From: Luidia sarsii | Lineage: Eukaryota; Echinodermata; Asteroidea; Paxillosida; Luidiidae | NCBI GenBank assembly: GCA_949987565.1 | Contig: OX465112.1 | Span: 12,354,536 to 12,418,535, forward strand | Length of the DNA stretch: 64,000 bases | Reading direction: 5' to 3' | Part shown: in pieces, positions 20,701 through 35,700 of the stretch | How positions within the stretch are numbered: position 1 is the stretch's first letter | Layout of the letters: each line of letters starts with the position of its first letter | Translations under genes and position numbers: made by a program | Notes under the pieces: model-generated | Database searches by the model: none | Told to the model about the DNA's origin: nothing | What the model saw: only the letters and a program-made list of their open reading frames with translations

Positions 20701-23700
20701 AGAATGTCAAAGAAAATTTGACTGGGCCAATATTGACCTAAGACTTTAGGTGGGGGCCTTCCCAGATAGTCTATTAGCTTTGCCAGGTAGGGATGTCCCA
20801 TCATGCCTGTCAGAAGCATATAACCACTAACAACTGGCATGAACTATGCAAACATGGTGCAAATTGCTTACAGATGAGAATCACACAAAAGAAATACTGA
20901 CTTTTAACAGGTTTCAGTTAAACTAATTAAGAATTTTAGGGAGTTAATTTTAAATAAATTGAAATAACTGTTATGTTATGTTAAAGTAAAAATGTTGCAA
21001 ACTGCTCTCTGACTAAAATTACCAAACAAATGTATAATATATGTATTTAATTTTCAGTTAAATGCTACCTCTTACTCTATGTACTGTACATTTGCTCGGG
21101 TGAGTTCTGCCCCCGCCTTTTCACTACTTTTTTGCTTTGTTTTTTGGCAGCCGTTCAGGAACACACAGAGTTGAAAAAGAACTATGAGACACTGCGAAGG
21201 AAATTTCAGCAGAGTGAGCATCTTCGCAGGCAGATGAAGAAGCAGCTTCACTCTGCAGAATGTGACCTGTCACGTCTCAGTGTCGGTAAGACGGGTTTCA
21301 AGTTTAGCAGTGGTCCTGCGCCGGTCAAATGGCAGTTGAAAGTCTCTTGGGCCAGTTGGTGGTCATCCCCAACACACCAAGCTTGCCGGTTTTAAAAAAT
21401 GAAATTCCATTCGACCTCAACACCCCTCTTAGTGTTATATAGCGATCTTCTTCTAGTCATGGTTTTGCCCGCCAGTGTTCATAGAAACATTTGAGATCTA
21501 AAAAACAACACTGAATGAGAAGATCTTCTTCATAATGACTGACCAACTACTCTTTGAGCCCCAGCTCAGTAAACTTTGTGTGCAGTGTTTTTCAATTTAA
21601 TGAGGGTTTGCTCTGCTCGACGTAATAAGCTCTGAATGCCCAGTGCTTTGCCCGATGCCTGATGAAAACATTTCAGGCAGTTCGGGTGGGATTTGAACCC
21701 ACGACTCCTGCTTTCTAGTGCAGACATCATGTTATCAAATGATATCTACGATGCACAGTGTTTGAAATCAGAATGACATGCAGCCCACTGAATAATGTTT
21801 GATTGTCTTCCGGCAGTTTCTGAGGCAGCCTGCGAGGAATTCTCCTCTCTGCATATCAAATATGAAGTGGAACAGCAGTGCCGAACTACTGCAGAGACAT
21901 ACGCCAGCAAGGTATGTGTCCCATAATGGCTATAGAAAAGAAGGGACTACTTTCAAAATAGCCAGTTGGCAACCACAAAATCCAGTTGGCCACCAAGAGA
22001 TCCAGGTGGCCATCTGAAGTTTTCAGGCCTCCAAAAAATCCCACTTGGCATCCAAAAATCTCAGATGGTCTAAAAACATTTTTTGCAGTTTTTGGCCACC
22101 AAAATATCAATTTGGCTAGCCAAAGATTGATTTGGCCAATAAGAGTTCTAGCTGGTCACCGAGAGATCCATTTGGCCACCAGAAAATTATGTTGGCCATC
22201 AAAAGATCCATTCGGCCACCAGAAAATTATGTTGGCCATCAAAAGATCCATCTTTCTAAAGATCTCAGTTGGCCACTAAAAGTTCCATTTGGCCACCGAG
22301 AGATCCAGGTGGCCACCTGATATTTGGCTCTGATGGCCTGGCTGCCCTGTTCCTGATGAAAAAAATTATAAGCAGGTCATGGTTTGCGAAAAAAAGCATG
22401 TGTCTCTCAAACTTCCTTGTGCAGTTAACAGTGGACGACCATGCTTTTCCTTATCCCATACTTGCATTGTTTACTCAGACAACAGTTGGCCAAGAACCAA
22501 CAGCCTCATCGAGAATCCTGACAATGGGCAAAGTACACACTGCCCAAAATGTTGAGTTACCAGCTCTCTTCAGAGCCACACTGCACCTCACAAAAGATGA
22601 TTCACAATCACATGGTGCCACCACAAACCCTCCATTTTTCAGTATCTTGTGTACATTAATTATTACTTTTCCGTGTCTGTCCGAGTACCGTGGTGACCTT
22701 ACTTTGAGTGAATTGCAATAGAGCCCGGCACCAGTGGTAGATCCAATATCTTTGGCTATGGGAAGTGTTTGCGTTTTTCCCCTTGAAATATGACAAAGGT
22801 CTCGGAGGTGTTTGTCTGGGCGCTGGATTGGCTTTTTTGTTCTTGAGCCGCGTTTCCACTGGACTTATTTTGGTTAAAGTAACCGAGACAATGGTTACTT
22901 TGACCAAGATAAGTCCAGTGGAAACGGCCCAGTCAAATTTCTCTCGGTTACTTTAACCGAGTCCAATGGTTACTTTTATTGAGCAACCTCTTTTATTGAC
23001 CAGGTAAGTTTAACCGAGCCGATTAGTCCAGTGGAAACGCACCACTAGGTTAAATGTGACTCGGTAAAAAAACCACATCCGGCCTATGACGTAACACGTA
23101 CATACACTATGCACAGCGTCTGCTTCATGTTGCGCGCCTAAATGTACACATTGTGTATCCGGCTGACACTTGACCTTCATGAGCCGTTATATTGCCAGCT
23201 CGGTTACTTTAACCATCGTCTAGGTTAAATTTGACTGACTCAAAAGTCCAAGTGGGAACGACGGTCAAATTTGACCATTAGAAATTTAACCATCATCTCG
23301 GTTAAATTTTAGTCCAGTGGAAACGCGGCTTTGGTCTTCGTCTGGTATGTTTTGGGCCCACTGACTGAGTTTTGTGGTTGAATTGTGTAAGGCACAGGTT
23401 TTCTTTTTAATAGTTGCAATGTTGTGATAACATTTTCTGGGGAATTATTAACCCAAATTAAAAAAAAAATGGCAAAGGAAAATTTGACTGGATGGGGATT
23501 TGAACCCACGAAGATTTACACTGCACCCATTTTCTCACTCCCAGGAAAAATAATACCCCAGGAGAAGTGATACTTGAAATCTGTTAAAATAAATAAATGA
23601 AGATGTTCCAATTATATTGTTACAGATTGGCAAGTCTTCAAAGAATGGAAAAAAAAATCTGAACTTTTGTATTTACCGAATTGACATTTTTCCAGATACC

Positions 23701-26700
23701 AGTCCTTTTCTGGTCTTATATATCTTTTCACTTTTGTTTGATAGTTGCTCCATCAACTTTTCTTCAGGACGACAATCAGGGGAAACTTTGGATATCAGAT
23801 AATTAGCACTGAAGCATTTGAAGTTGATTAGTGTGAGGTGACAAAATTACATGAAGCATTGCTCTCCTCTTAGTCCCTGACAGCTAATTCAATTTTCCCT
23901 TTGTTTAATCTGGTTATCAAGCAGATAGCAAACTTCCTCATCCAATTTGTGAGGTGGGAGAGGGGGGTGGGTTTTGGCAGTGATATTGGCCTGGGGCCTC
24001 TTAACGACATTAGATAACAACCATGATGCAATTTCTCTTCTCCAAAAGCTTGAACTGGACATGAGTGATCTAGAAGGTGTGTTCACACTTTGTAAAATTA
24101 TCAAAATTTTCATCGGAATTAAACTGACCCAAGTGTGACTGTCACTCCTTTTGACTTGGAAGTAAGACACTTTTCCGAAACAAAATTATGCCATAAACCT
24201 TTTAATTAGTATCTACAAAATTTGTACACCGTTTATTGATGCGTTATCTAGGTTACACAAGATGTGTAGTGTACAAAACCTTAAATTCACGTTTAATTTG
24301 TAATCCTCCCAAAACCACTCCTTACACTAATCCAAAACCAAAATTCCAAAATAGGAAACTATAGGATACCATGCCTCAAACCACATGTATGTACGCCGTA
24401 TTTCCTTTAGAGATCAGTGACCTGCAGTGTTCTTGTCGCACATAATCAAGTGGTGATAGTTACCTCATTGTGTAGCACTGGATGTTTATCTGCAGGCATT
24501 GCATTGTGGGATGTAATTTACTGAGTTTAGATTCTCAGTAGCGATCACGGGTGACACCTGGCAAATAACCGCGCTGTTTCCGATAAGACAGACCCGGATC
24601 GCAATTCATACCGTGATTATTAGTGACATTTTAGTATTCACATAAGTGAATCACACTTATTCGTGCTAGTGTAAATGCTCCCGAAGTCCAGTTTTTCCCT
24701 TCCTACCTCTGGTTATAACTGCGCTGTCTTACAATCTATGATGCCTGCCGCTTTCATTCATCATTGATGAAACCTTTCAGATATTAGCTCGATTATCTGA
24801 CAGTTGGTACTTCAGACCTTCAGAGTTCAGACCTTGAGTGCGTGTTTGATATAGTGCACTGACCAACAATTTCATGAGTTCCTGAAGAAATGAAATAATC
24901 TGGTATCTGACTAAAATGGCCCAAAATGTACAAAATTACGAGTAAAATTTGCGCTATTAGCTCCTCTAAATATTGACAGATTCATGAGATAAAGATACAG
25001 TACTTGTACTATTACTGTACAGTAAATGTAGTGGCTTTAGTTGTAGCAGTTACATTTAGTGCACAATTGACCAAATAATTTGTAACCATGGTCTTTGGAG
25101 CAAGATGGCACTGAAAAATGTCTATGACCCCTCATTTCCCATCCTTAATTTTATATACACAGAATCCCTGGAACGTGGATAAGAGTATTCCTCTGTATGT
25201 CTTCATGAGGCTGTAGGCCGGCCTGCTTCATATGCATCGCAAGAGCCCTTCCTTTTTCAAAAACCAGAAATCTGATTCTACTCCTGACAGATTATTGTAT
25301 TTTGCTTGGGGGGGGGGGGGGTAAGATGTTCCCCGCACATACAAACCTCTTCGTTTTGGTTGGTCTGTGTCTACTAAGATTCTCCACATATGTCTGCTAC
25401 CCACCCAAGGGTCTCTGGCTCACCGCTACCCCTCACCCAACCACTAGACGAATATATCAAGCGAAAGCGAGTGCTGAGCTTTTTCTTCCTTTTGAATGGA
25501 GGGAAAAGGTGTCGCTAAGATATCTCTAGTCTCTACAGGGCATGGTGTGCTTGCAGGGCATTTTGATAAGGGGGGCTCCTTGAGTTGTTCTTTTTGGAAG
25601 AAGAAAAAAAAGAGGTGTTTTCAAAGAGGGGTTCGTTACTGGTTGGAAAATTGGAGCATTGCTGGTTTGCTGGATGACAGCCCCAAGGGATCGCCATATG
25701 CCATGGACTGTACACTAGGTCGGTGCACATTGTACTTTACGGTGCTCGTCCAATGTGATGCTGATTCATGTACTGATTGGTGTTTATTGATTTTATGCAA
25801 ATAGTCTTCCCTTTTCGGGAAGAACTTGAGGGAGGGGACTGAAAATCGGATTCAGGTTTTTTTTTTAATTACCCAGTTAACAAATTGCTGGAAATGCAAG
25901 CTCCACACATTTATTAGTCATTACAAAATATAGGATAGCATTTTTCTTTTTCATTACATATTTATTCCACTGAAATTGTTCTACATCAGTGAATTGCATT
26001 TTATTCTTAGAAATAAGAATGTTCAATTGATGCAGAAAAAGAAGGATTTATTTATAACCATAGAAACAAAGAATTTTGTGGAAATATAAAATGATGAGTT
26101 TTGTTGAATTTCATGTAATAATAGTTCCTGAGAATGTGGTGAAATGCCCTAATTTTCTGCATACTTTTGTTGTCCCTAATTACCATTCCATAATTAGTAA
26201 ACAGAATTAGTCAAACGGAATGGGAACATAGAGATGGGGCTAGTTGAATTTTTAATTTTTGCTCGCGAGAGCATTTTTTTGTGCATGCTGTAATTCTTCG
26301 CTCGTGTCTAAATCAGCTCAGTGTGACCGACCTGGAAACCCAACCGTATACAGACTCCACATTGTAGTTTCCATATGAATAAATTATACACCAGTCCTGC
26401 CCACGATTTATTATTAATCTTAGTGGTTTTCCTAGCGAGAGCGGACGTTGGAATTGACAGATTATGCAGGAATTTAGATCCCTTCTCTCCCAGGACGTGT
26501 GCGGGTTCGTTCAAATTAGATCTCATCATCTGCTCCGACTGCTCGACCATTGTCGAATTAGGGACGGTGTTTGGCCAAACACTTGCACCCGCAAACACCC
26601 GAATGGCTGGTGTCGGTCTGGAAGACTGTGACCAGATGTCCCTGTGCTTGCCGGTACTGAGACAGAGATGGAGAGAGAGAGAGGACAGAGAGACAGATAG

Positions 26701-29700
26701 AGGGAGAGACTAAAAGAGACAGACAGAGATAGAGAGACAGAGAGAGAGAGAGAGACAGAGAGAGTGAGAGAGACAGAGAGAGAGACAGAGAGAGTGAGAG
26801 TGACTGGAAGAGAGAGAGAGAGAGAGAGAGAGTGAAAGAAGGATAGAGCAGAGACAGAGGAAGAGAAAGACTGAAAGGGAAAGTGATACAGACAGATAGA
26901 GAGACAGAGAGAGAAAGAGAGGGACAGAAAGAGACAGAGAGAGACAGAGAGAGACAGAGAGAGACAGAGAAGGACAGAGAGAGAGTGAAAGAAGGGCAGA
27001 GACAGAGAGACAGAGAGGGAGACAGACTGAAAGAGAGAGAGAGTGTGGGAGAGAGAGAAAGAAAGAAACCGAGAGAAAGACAGAATGAAATAATGGCCTG
27101 TATTAATGATGGAGACCTCATTATTCAGGCTCCGCCTCCCAGCACCCAGTCTGCGAGTCTGTGACAGCCTCCCTGATGACTAATGCATCCCTCAGTCTCT
27201 CTCACTCTCTCAGGCTCTGCTCCCGCCATGGGTCTGTTTCAGTGATGTTGCCGGCGTCTACGCAGTGATGATTCATCCTGTTTGGTGGTCGTCGTTTGGA
27301 GGAACGTGGGGGAGCGTGCTCAGAGATGCAGTCACCCGGCTGCATCTCATTTGAGAGGAGAAGGGGGCGGGCTGTTTTGTCACGCAGGCCCACGACGCAA
27401 CTCCGCGCGTGCCTGTATACTGATCACACACACACAAACCCCCTCCCCCACTCTCTGTCCCATCTCTCCTCCTCCTCCTCCTCCTGCTAGTCCTCACTCC
27501 CCCTGTAGTGCGCACTCAGCAGGCTGGCTGATGATTAGGCACGACGCGGGGATGCGGACTGACCGATGCCCGGCCCCTGAGTGACAACATCGCCCAGGAA
27601 AAAAAAAACCAAGAAGAAATTATGGATTCGGCTGCGACGACTCTCTGGCCTGCTCCACGGGCTGGGATTTTTTATGAATGCCTTGGATGAGGCCCCTTAG
27701 GGGGGGTAGGGGAGTCGGATCGTGTTTACTTTTTTTTTTTTTTTCGTGGTCGCCGTCTTCTTCTTCAGGACTGAATTGAAGCCCCCATTGGGGAGAGTAT
27801 ATCAATGTCTTGGTATAGCGAGGTAGTGCATCGCAAGGTGTCCGCCATGAGAAGACTGTTTCGTCATCAGAGGGTAACGTACCAAAACAAAATTATGCCC
27901 CCTTTTTTTCTGTGGTTTCTGCCTTATTCTGTTGTTGCGCTAAGGGTGTTGCATCAGGACTCGGTAGTGACATCGCTGGCTCTCTGGGGTTTTTTTTCCT
28001 TTCTTTTTTTCGGCGGTACATTTTTCATGAGTCAGTCGGTTGGCCGGCCGGCCGGCCTCGAAGAGGAACGGGTACTCGTGAGTCTGGTCAGTGTGTGCGT
28101 TCCCACAGGTCTCTGCCTCCGTGCTGCCTGTTTGTGACATTTGGGGAGGTTTCGCTCGTCCTGTTATTATGGGTGGGTCGTGCATACCCTTGCACGATCT
28201 GTAAAATATCTGTACCTTTCTTGTTTCAAGACGTCTCACTAAGGATAGTACCCATGGATCTACCGCTAGTACCACCCAAGGTATCGTAAAATCTCTCCAG
28301 ATTTTCCATTTATTTATTATTATTATTTTTTAAAGATAACTGATATTTGAAATGCAAGCACCACATGTGTATTAGTCATTCCTTTTTGCAAAGGCTCGAA
28401 ATCCATACATCAATTTTTATTTTCTGCACAGCGTCCTGCGAATATTGTGTGACTTTTATCAAAATTATTACAGTTTATTTTTCCCCCACTAAGGAAAGCC
28501 AGTGTTATGTTATTGTTATTAGAAAATTTGTAATAATTTATTCACATCATTAGATATTCAGTCAAAATCCGTACAGCAAAGAGCATTACTGATATTTATT
28601 CACAAAAAACTTTCCTATCAGGCAAGAAAATTGGTGTAATTTTCATAATTATCTTCTGGAATGAAAATGATAATTCATATGAGAAAAAAAAATCAGCGCT
28701 GAGAATAATACCCAATGACATAACATTGTAGTTCTGTCCAAAAATTCTAAGTTGTTTATTTTCCATTTTTTTAAATTTTTATTATTTCCCCTCCTCCCAA
28801 TTAAATCCCTTCATTACATTGCACACATTCTGTTGCTGCCAATGAAACTACAAAGGCTGGCAAAAATTGGTTTATCCCAAACATTCACATCGTTGTTTGT
28901 TCACTTTGATTTTATCCTTGTTTGACTGGATAGAAGGTCATCCATCTTTGTGTTATTTTGTTTTCGGTCAAATGATGATATTATCCTTCTCCATGAAACC
29001 TTTAACTCATAATCAATGTGACTCCCCTGATGTCTGATACAAGGCCCTTTGATATTGTGTGTGTGCTCTGTAAGTGAATGTGAAAATTGCCCTATCGCAA
29101 CTCCCATATCTAAAAATCTTGCTTGATAAGACTCTAATGAAAAATAATTCTCTCCAGTGGATGGCTGTGGATAACCTTAAGGTAGAGAGCCAGACAAAGG
29201 AAAGAAAAGCAGTAAAGCAGTATTCACTTTCTCCTGAAGGGAAATGTATGGTCCACCATAGGGTGAAAACACTCATCAGCATCTACACAAATTTTTTATT
29301 TTTTTATTTTCCATTTTGTACTGGTGATGGTCAAATAGTACATTGTCTAGCACTTGGCTTAGTCCACGTTATTCAAAGAACTATTTTGATAAATTAATAA
29401 AAGGCAACATTTCTTGTGAAATGCTGTCTCCTGTTTTCACGGAGGGACAAATTTAATATCTCGGCACCTGTTTTGGTGCGGGCGCCTAAATTTGTGTCTG
29501 TGTGAAAATGCTGACAATATATATAGGGCCTACCTACATGTAGCATGGGATATCAACACTGCAGCTGTACTGAAACATGTTCTAAGAAATGGGTTTAAAA
29601 TCAGATGAGGCAGTACATGTAGTCATAAGCCATCTATGGACAAAATGTATGAACGTTGATTTGTTTGTTGCTGTCCAGACTTCAAAAGCAGCAGTGGAAA

Positions 29701-32700
29701 TCCCTGATTAAAAATAGCCCCAACTGCCATAACCTTGGATTGATACAGGCTGACATTTAGCTCATGTCAGTCTGCTGTGTATCTGCAAGGGAATGTTCGC
29801 ATCCTGCGTGTGGACATTTTTTATGCAAAATTGGGGAATATGTTTTGCTAGTAATTTTGGCTCACAGATGGTAGGCACTTCAGACCGCTGTGTTATGTCA
29901 TATTTAATCATTCACAATAACATAATCGTTTAGTCTTTGTTCTGATTTTAATAGGAAGATGTTTTTTATATATATACAGCCTAGGATCCCCTATTCATTA
30001 TTGGTCTGGAAAAAATCGCAAATTCTATGAAATTACACCGAAGTTAAGGATAATATAAAGATTTTAATTAGAAAATGACAATCTTTTAGATTTCCGAAAT
30101 CTCAATCTCAGATAAGATGTCCTCTTTCTAATGAATGCTGAATGTCTAATTATGCCATATATTCATCAGATTGTCCGCTCTGTTCACTGATTTGCAGAAT
30201 AATTTTTGAAATAACTATGTTTAGTAACACGGAAAAAGGCAAGAGCCACACAAATAAATAGTTTAGCCCTTCATCATTTAGCATTATATTTAGGCTTTTA
30301 GTGGGTGAAGATTTTTTTTCTTCTTGAATCTGATAGTCCAAGTTTGATGTGATTAGCAGTGGTGTACTTTGCAAAACAATATTTAAGGAAGATATTTTCT
30401 ACCCCAAATCTATTCTGAATGTAACCTCATTAATATGCAAACACGTTACCATCATAAGTAATTCATTCTGTAAAGTGCAAGAGGACCATTTCTGTGAAAA
30501 AGTAAGAAGTATTTTAAGGGTTTTAATGATTTTTTGTTTACATCCAAAAGTTGATCTTTATTGTCACTGATGATATGAATATTCTTAACCAGAGTAAGAA
30601 GGAAAGGATCTTTGGCCCAACCTCTTGAGAATGGTCAACTGAAGATTTTCTTGGGGCTAATTATCGTGACCTTATGGTCATCAGGTGTGTCATCACCACT
30701 GTTTCTATCTCTTTCCCTGCTTCTCTCTCTTCCCCTATCAATATGCAGCTGGGTGACGCCATTGTTAATTAATTGATGAATAATCTCCCACCCTGATTGG
30801 CATATTGTCTGGTCAACTCATCAGTCTTGGATGACCCGCTCCACTCAGTATTTCTTTCATTTCTTTGTGAAATAAGTGGCATATGTTGCTGCTGAGAATG
30901 GGGACAATATTGTTTAATATAAACTTAAACATTGCCTGAGTATTCTTCATGTCGCACCATAATGATATAAAATAATGTTCTAAGAATTTCTGAAGAATTG
31001 AATCCAGGTATGTATTTTTTTGCATTTGTATTAAAATGCACACAATTTAGAGTTTGAAAAAGAATGCTATTTACAGCCCAAATACATTTACATGTTCTTT
31101 TAGAGCCTTCAAACCTTCACTTTTATTCAAAACAAAAATTCAGATTTTTCTGTCAATTACATTCATAGAACTGGGGGCACTGTATTCTATGGGGACATTG
31201 CGACCCTTAAGCTTTGACCTCTGACCTTTAGGGACAATGTCACAGTCTCTTCTCCCTCCTCCAATCCATTCCTCCTCTGCAGTCATATAAAGCCATGAAT
31301 GGGTTCAGATGTTGTGCGTAGAGTTTGACTCGGGAGAGAGATGCAAAATGCAGAAAATCACTGTCAGCTGCCCCGCATAAATTAGCTCATTTGAATGAGT
31401 TCTGGCAACATGGGCCAAGCCGCTGGCCGTCCATATGGTTGCACGACAATGGACCAAATACCTTAAAGGGAAAACTGGTCCATTCATGCAGGCAGTGTTG
31501 CCGAGGCTTCCCTATACAACGCTAATCCCTTTTTTTTTTTGCTTGCGAAACTGTGACCAGTTTACATGATAATAATGTGTACGCCTACTATACATGCAAA
31601 GCAATTGACGGGCCTGTGTGTATTCTATTGGGGCATCTGAGTCATGCTTGCTTGCCTGCATGGTGATTTTTTCCCCCCCGCCTTTGTACGATGCCGAAAA
31701 AGGTGCCAATGGCTCATTACCATGAAACCTCTTCATGCCTATTCGTGAATTTTCCTTTTCCGAGCTCATTATGCACGGTTTGTGGAAAGCATTCTCGTGA
31801 AAAAGTGTCCAGTGTCGGGGAAATAGGAAACATGCTTGTAAAAATCCTGTGAATGACACAAAAAATAGGAATTGAATTGAAATTCCTGTTTTGGCACCTG
31901 CAATGGCTGGATGACAGGAATTGATAGAAGGACCTACCTAGGGCACTTTTATTGGCTCATTTTTTAAATTTTTTTTTTTTCAAATCTAGTATGAGGATAC
32001 AATTTTTTTTGGGGGAAAGCCCTGCAGGTGATAATGGAGAGTAATTGTCTGCCAAAAGATTTGTTCAGTAATTGCTTGCATGTAAACCAGTAATGCACGA
32101 GGAGGATTTTGGCCAGGGGGTGGCTGAATAAAGGTACCGAAGGGACGGTTTAGGGGAGAGGGGGATCTCGATTTCAGGAGGCTGGGAGATAGAATCTTAG
32201 AGCTGGTTCGAATGTGGATCTCAATTCTGTGATTCCCTCTCGTTACCCAAGGGTTCGTGCTGGCCAGAGAGGTTAGGTTTGAGCTTGGCTCAGCGGTATC
32301 CGCTTGCATCGGATTAGTGGTATCATGAACATTTTGGGTGATGGTGGGGTAGACAGACTTAAGCCGTGTCCGCATTGGACTTATTTTTTACCGAGCCCGT
32401 GGGTAACATTCCAATGGGCAAATCTTCCCGGCGTCCGCACTTGGACTTTTCGACTCGGGTAAACTAACCGAGACGATGGGTAAAACTAACCGACTCATGT
32501 ACATGTACTGTACTATGTACATGTAGGTACACAAACACGTTGTTACCCTGCGCCCGCACGAGTCTTGCATACAGTAACGTAACGTGCGGGGCGCCGGATG
32601 TGGTTTTTTACCGAGTCGTTTACCGAGACGTCGTGTCTGGATTGGACTTATCGACTCGGTTAAACTGACCTGGTCAATTTAACCGGGCAGAGGTTGGTCG

Positions 32701-35700
32701 GTTAAACTACCCACTGGAGTCGGGTAAGTTACCTGGGAGGAAAACTTCCTGGGCTGTCCGCACTGGACTTAAAATGGTCAATTTACCCATTTGCTTGGTT
32801 AGTTTACCCATTTTAAGTCCAGTGCGGACGCGGCTCAAGGGGCAAAGGGGTTGGGGAATGTCTGATGTCCGTGTTGTAAGGACCTCGTCCGTTTAAAATT
32901 TAAATACTCTGACACAATCAAAGCTTTTGTCGACATGCACTTCTTCTTTAAGGATGCATTCTTCCAAGAGAACTTGCCAAATGTGCTTTCACACTTGTGG
33001 GATTTTAACCAAAATGTGCTTTCATATTTGTGGGATTGTAACCAAAATGTGCTTTCACCCATGTGTGATGTGACTTATAAATTTTCCCTTTTCGGTATAG
33101 CGTTCACACACACCCTGCGCCTGCCAAATAATAAAGGAGAACTGGGATTCTTATCACGATTAAAATCCTGATTATTAGTGAGATTTTAGTGTTCACATTT
33201 GCGATACAAAAGTCCAAAAGTGAATCGCGGTTTGAATGCCTTCAACTTGGTGAAGGAAAACTTAGTTTGTTGAAAATAAGCTACATGCACTTAGTGTGAT
33301 AACCGTATTGCTGTAGCCAGGTTTACAACACATTATTGGTTGCATTTGAATGAAACATGACGTGATCCCTTGAGATATACAGACATTAATAGTTAAATAC
33401 TTCTGACTGGCACCCCCAGCCCGACAAAGATACTTGATTATATTTTGGAAGGCTGCCACATCTTAAGTAAATAAGCTCTGGGTCCAGGAGAGCTACAGAA
33501 ACCAAACTTATATTTTCTGCTAATGTCATTATAATCCAATGTGAAAGTGAAACTGACAGATCCAAATGAGAAGTCCTCATGGTCATGCTATCTACTGGCT
33601 GTCATCAGCTTGTAGATTGATTGGTTGTTTGGAGCAGCGAGAGAGGAAGAGAGAGTAAGGACAAGGGGGCACTCTTTAATTCTCGTTTTTCCCTCATACA
33701 ACTTGGGATTGGTAATAGCGTTACATAAATCAGCAGCAATTAGCAGTCAAACCCAGTCCAGATTTTACAAAAACCTTACTCCATTTATTTATTTTTTATT
33801 TATTTAGGGTGATATACAAAAATGTTGCAAACAGCTTACTGACTAAAATTACCAAAATGTAAATCTAAAATTTAGTGGGCCTGACGTTTCGATCCTAGCA
33901 GGACCTTTCTCAAAGGCAGAGGTCCTGCTAGGATCGAAACGTCAGGCCCACTAAATTTTAGATTTATTTATTTATTTCACAAATAACAATAAAGGGGGAA
34001 ACAAAAATAAATGAACACTAAAAAATGTGAAAAAAAAATAACATCCTATTACAGTATTAGCTAGGATTTCCCAAAAGAAACTACTTCCCCTCAGGGGCTC
34101 TCCAATTTAATTGGATGACAAAAACAATAATGAAAAAAAAAAATATTAGTGTAGTTATCTGCCAATTATAAATGTAAATGATAAATTTTGAAAAAAAACC
34201 CAGAGATTTAATCATAAAGATAACAATATTAAATGTGAAAAACGAGGAGAATTATATCAAATTAAATTTAATTCTGAGAGAAATTGCAACAGGTTTGGTG
34301 TATTCTTAAAGGAGTTTGAGATGGGGTCTTGGTAGGAAAGGTGATCATTGAGGAGCATTGAGAAGAGGGTTCAAGACAAAGATCGCCATTGTCGCTCAAC
34401 TTGCGACTGACAGTTGTTATACTTATAGGTCGTACAGTTATTGTGTATCGTCCATCACCGTGCGATTAGTCTTAAAAGTAATGATGAGTTTGATGAGATT
34501 GACCACAGAGCAACTTGTAATCTGCTGAGTCTGGAACCTCCCCCCTTCAACTTCAATCCCTAACCCCCTCCTCCCCAATAGGAGACTCATCCAGACACCT
34601 CGTACCCAGGGGCACACCTGTCAGCGTTTGCTCATCAGCTCCTTAATTAGCAGTCCCCTTTGATGAGTCCCCAGCCACACCAACCCCCCTCCATCCTCCC
34701 CTCAATCTTCCTCGCATTCTGCCAACTCTCTTAAAAGCAAGCTCCAGTGATCTGGGCCCTTGTATTTCATAGAACTATTTCATAGAACTATTTCATAGAA
34801 CTATTTCATAGAACTATTTCATAGAACTATTTCATAGAACTATTTCATAGAACTATTTCATAGAACTATTTCATAGAACTATTTCATAGAACTATTTCAT
34901 AGAACTATTTCATAGAACTATTTCATAGAACTAGCACAAAACCCTGTTAAGCATGACAGTTCTTCACTGGATAAAATAAGGATAGCTGGCCATTCTTCAT
35001 TGTCTTTTGCATTGCACAGATGCTCAGCAGAGAGCTAGACTTGAACTTTGGCTGGCAAACTGATTTTTATTAAGTGAGGCCTTTCATGCGGAGGCAAATG
35101 TTGGTGCTTATTGAAGCAGCTCTTTGAAATTGGTGCCTGATCCTTAATGTCAGTTTTGTAATGAAACTTTGTGTCGCACTGTCAACAAATTGTCATAGGT
35201 CGGTCCATTACCTGGAGTAGGTGCTACCTTTAATTACTGTCAAACGAATGAAGGTAAAATAAACTAACCTGTAACCAGGTTTCAGAGCAATAATATTGGT
35301 TGTTTGCATCTGGATAGAAACGGGGGCATGATCCCTGGAGATATTTATTGCAATTAAAGGTTAAATGCTTCTGACTGGCGCCCTCAGCCTAGCAAATACT
35401 AGTTGACTATTGGGGAAGGCTGCCTTCCAAGGGCTGGATATCTCAGATGGTAAGAGCACCGGTAAGCAAAACCAGAGGTTCCAGGTTCAAGTCCGTGTCC
35501 AGTCAGAGTTTTCTCTGCCATTTTTCAAAATTGTTCATAAAGTTCCAGTCAGTTCTGCCTTCATTTGTTTCACTATTTAAAGTTTGAAATTTATTGTTTT
35601 GGCTTACTTATTAGAGGATGCTTTTAGTGGATGAGGAGAGGTTAGCAGGAGGGTAGGAATGGCTGAATGAGATTATTGGCTTATTTTCATTACTTCAATC

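Noticed and set aside
21986..22320. Peptide with repeated GHQKI motifs
   Set aside because: It follows directly from the degenerate 20-bp DNA repeat, is present in more than one frame and sits inside an intron.
35433..35508. Functional tRNA gene
   Set aside because: The T-arm and anticodon stem are degraded and a SINE tail follows; other copies show it is a retroposed repeat.
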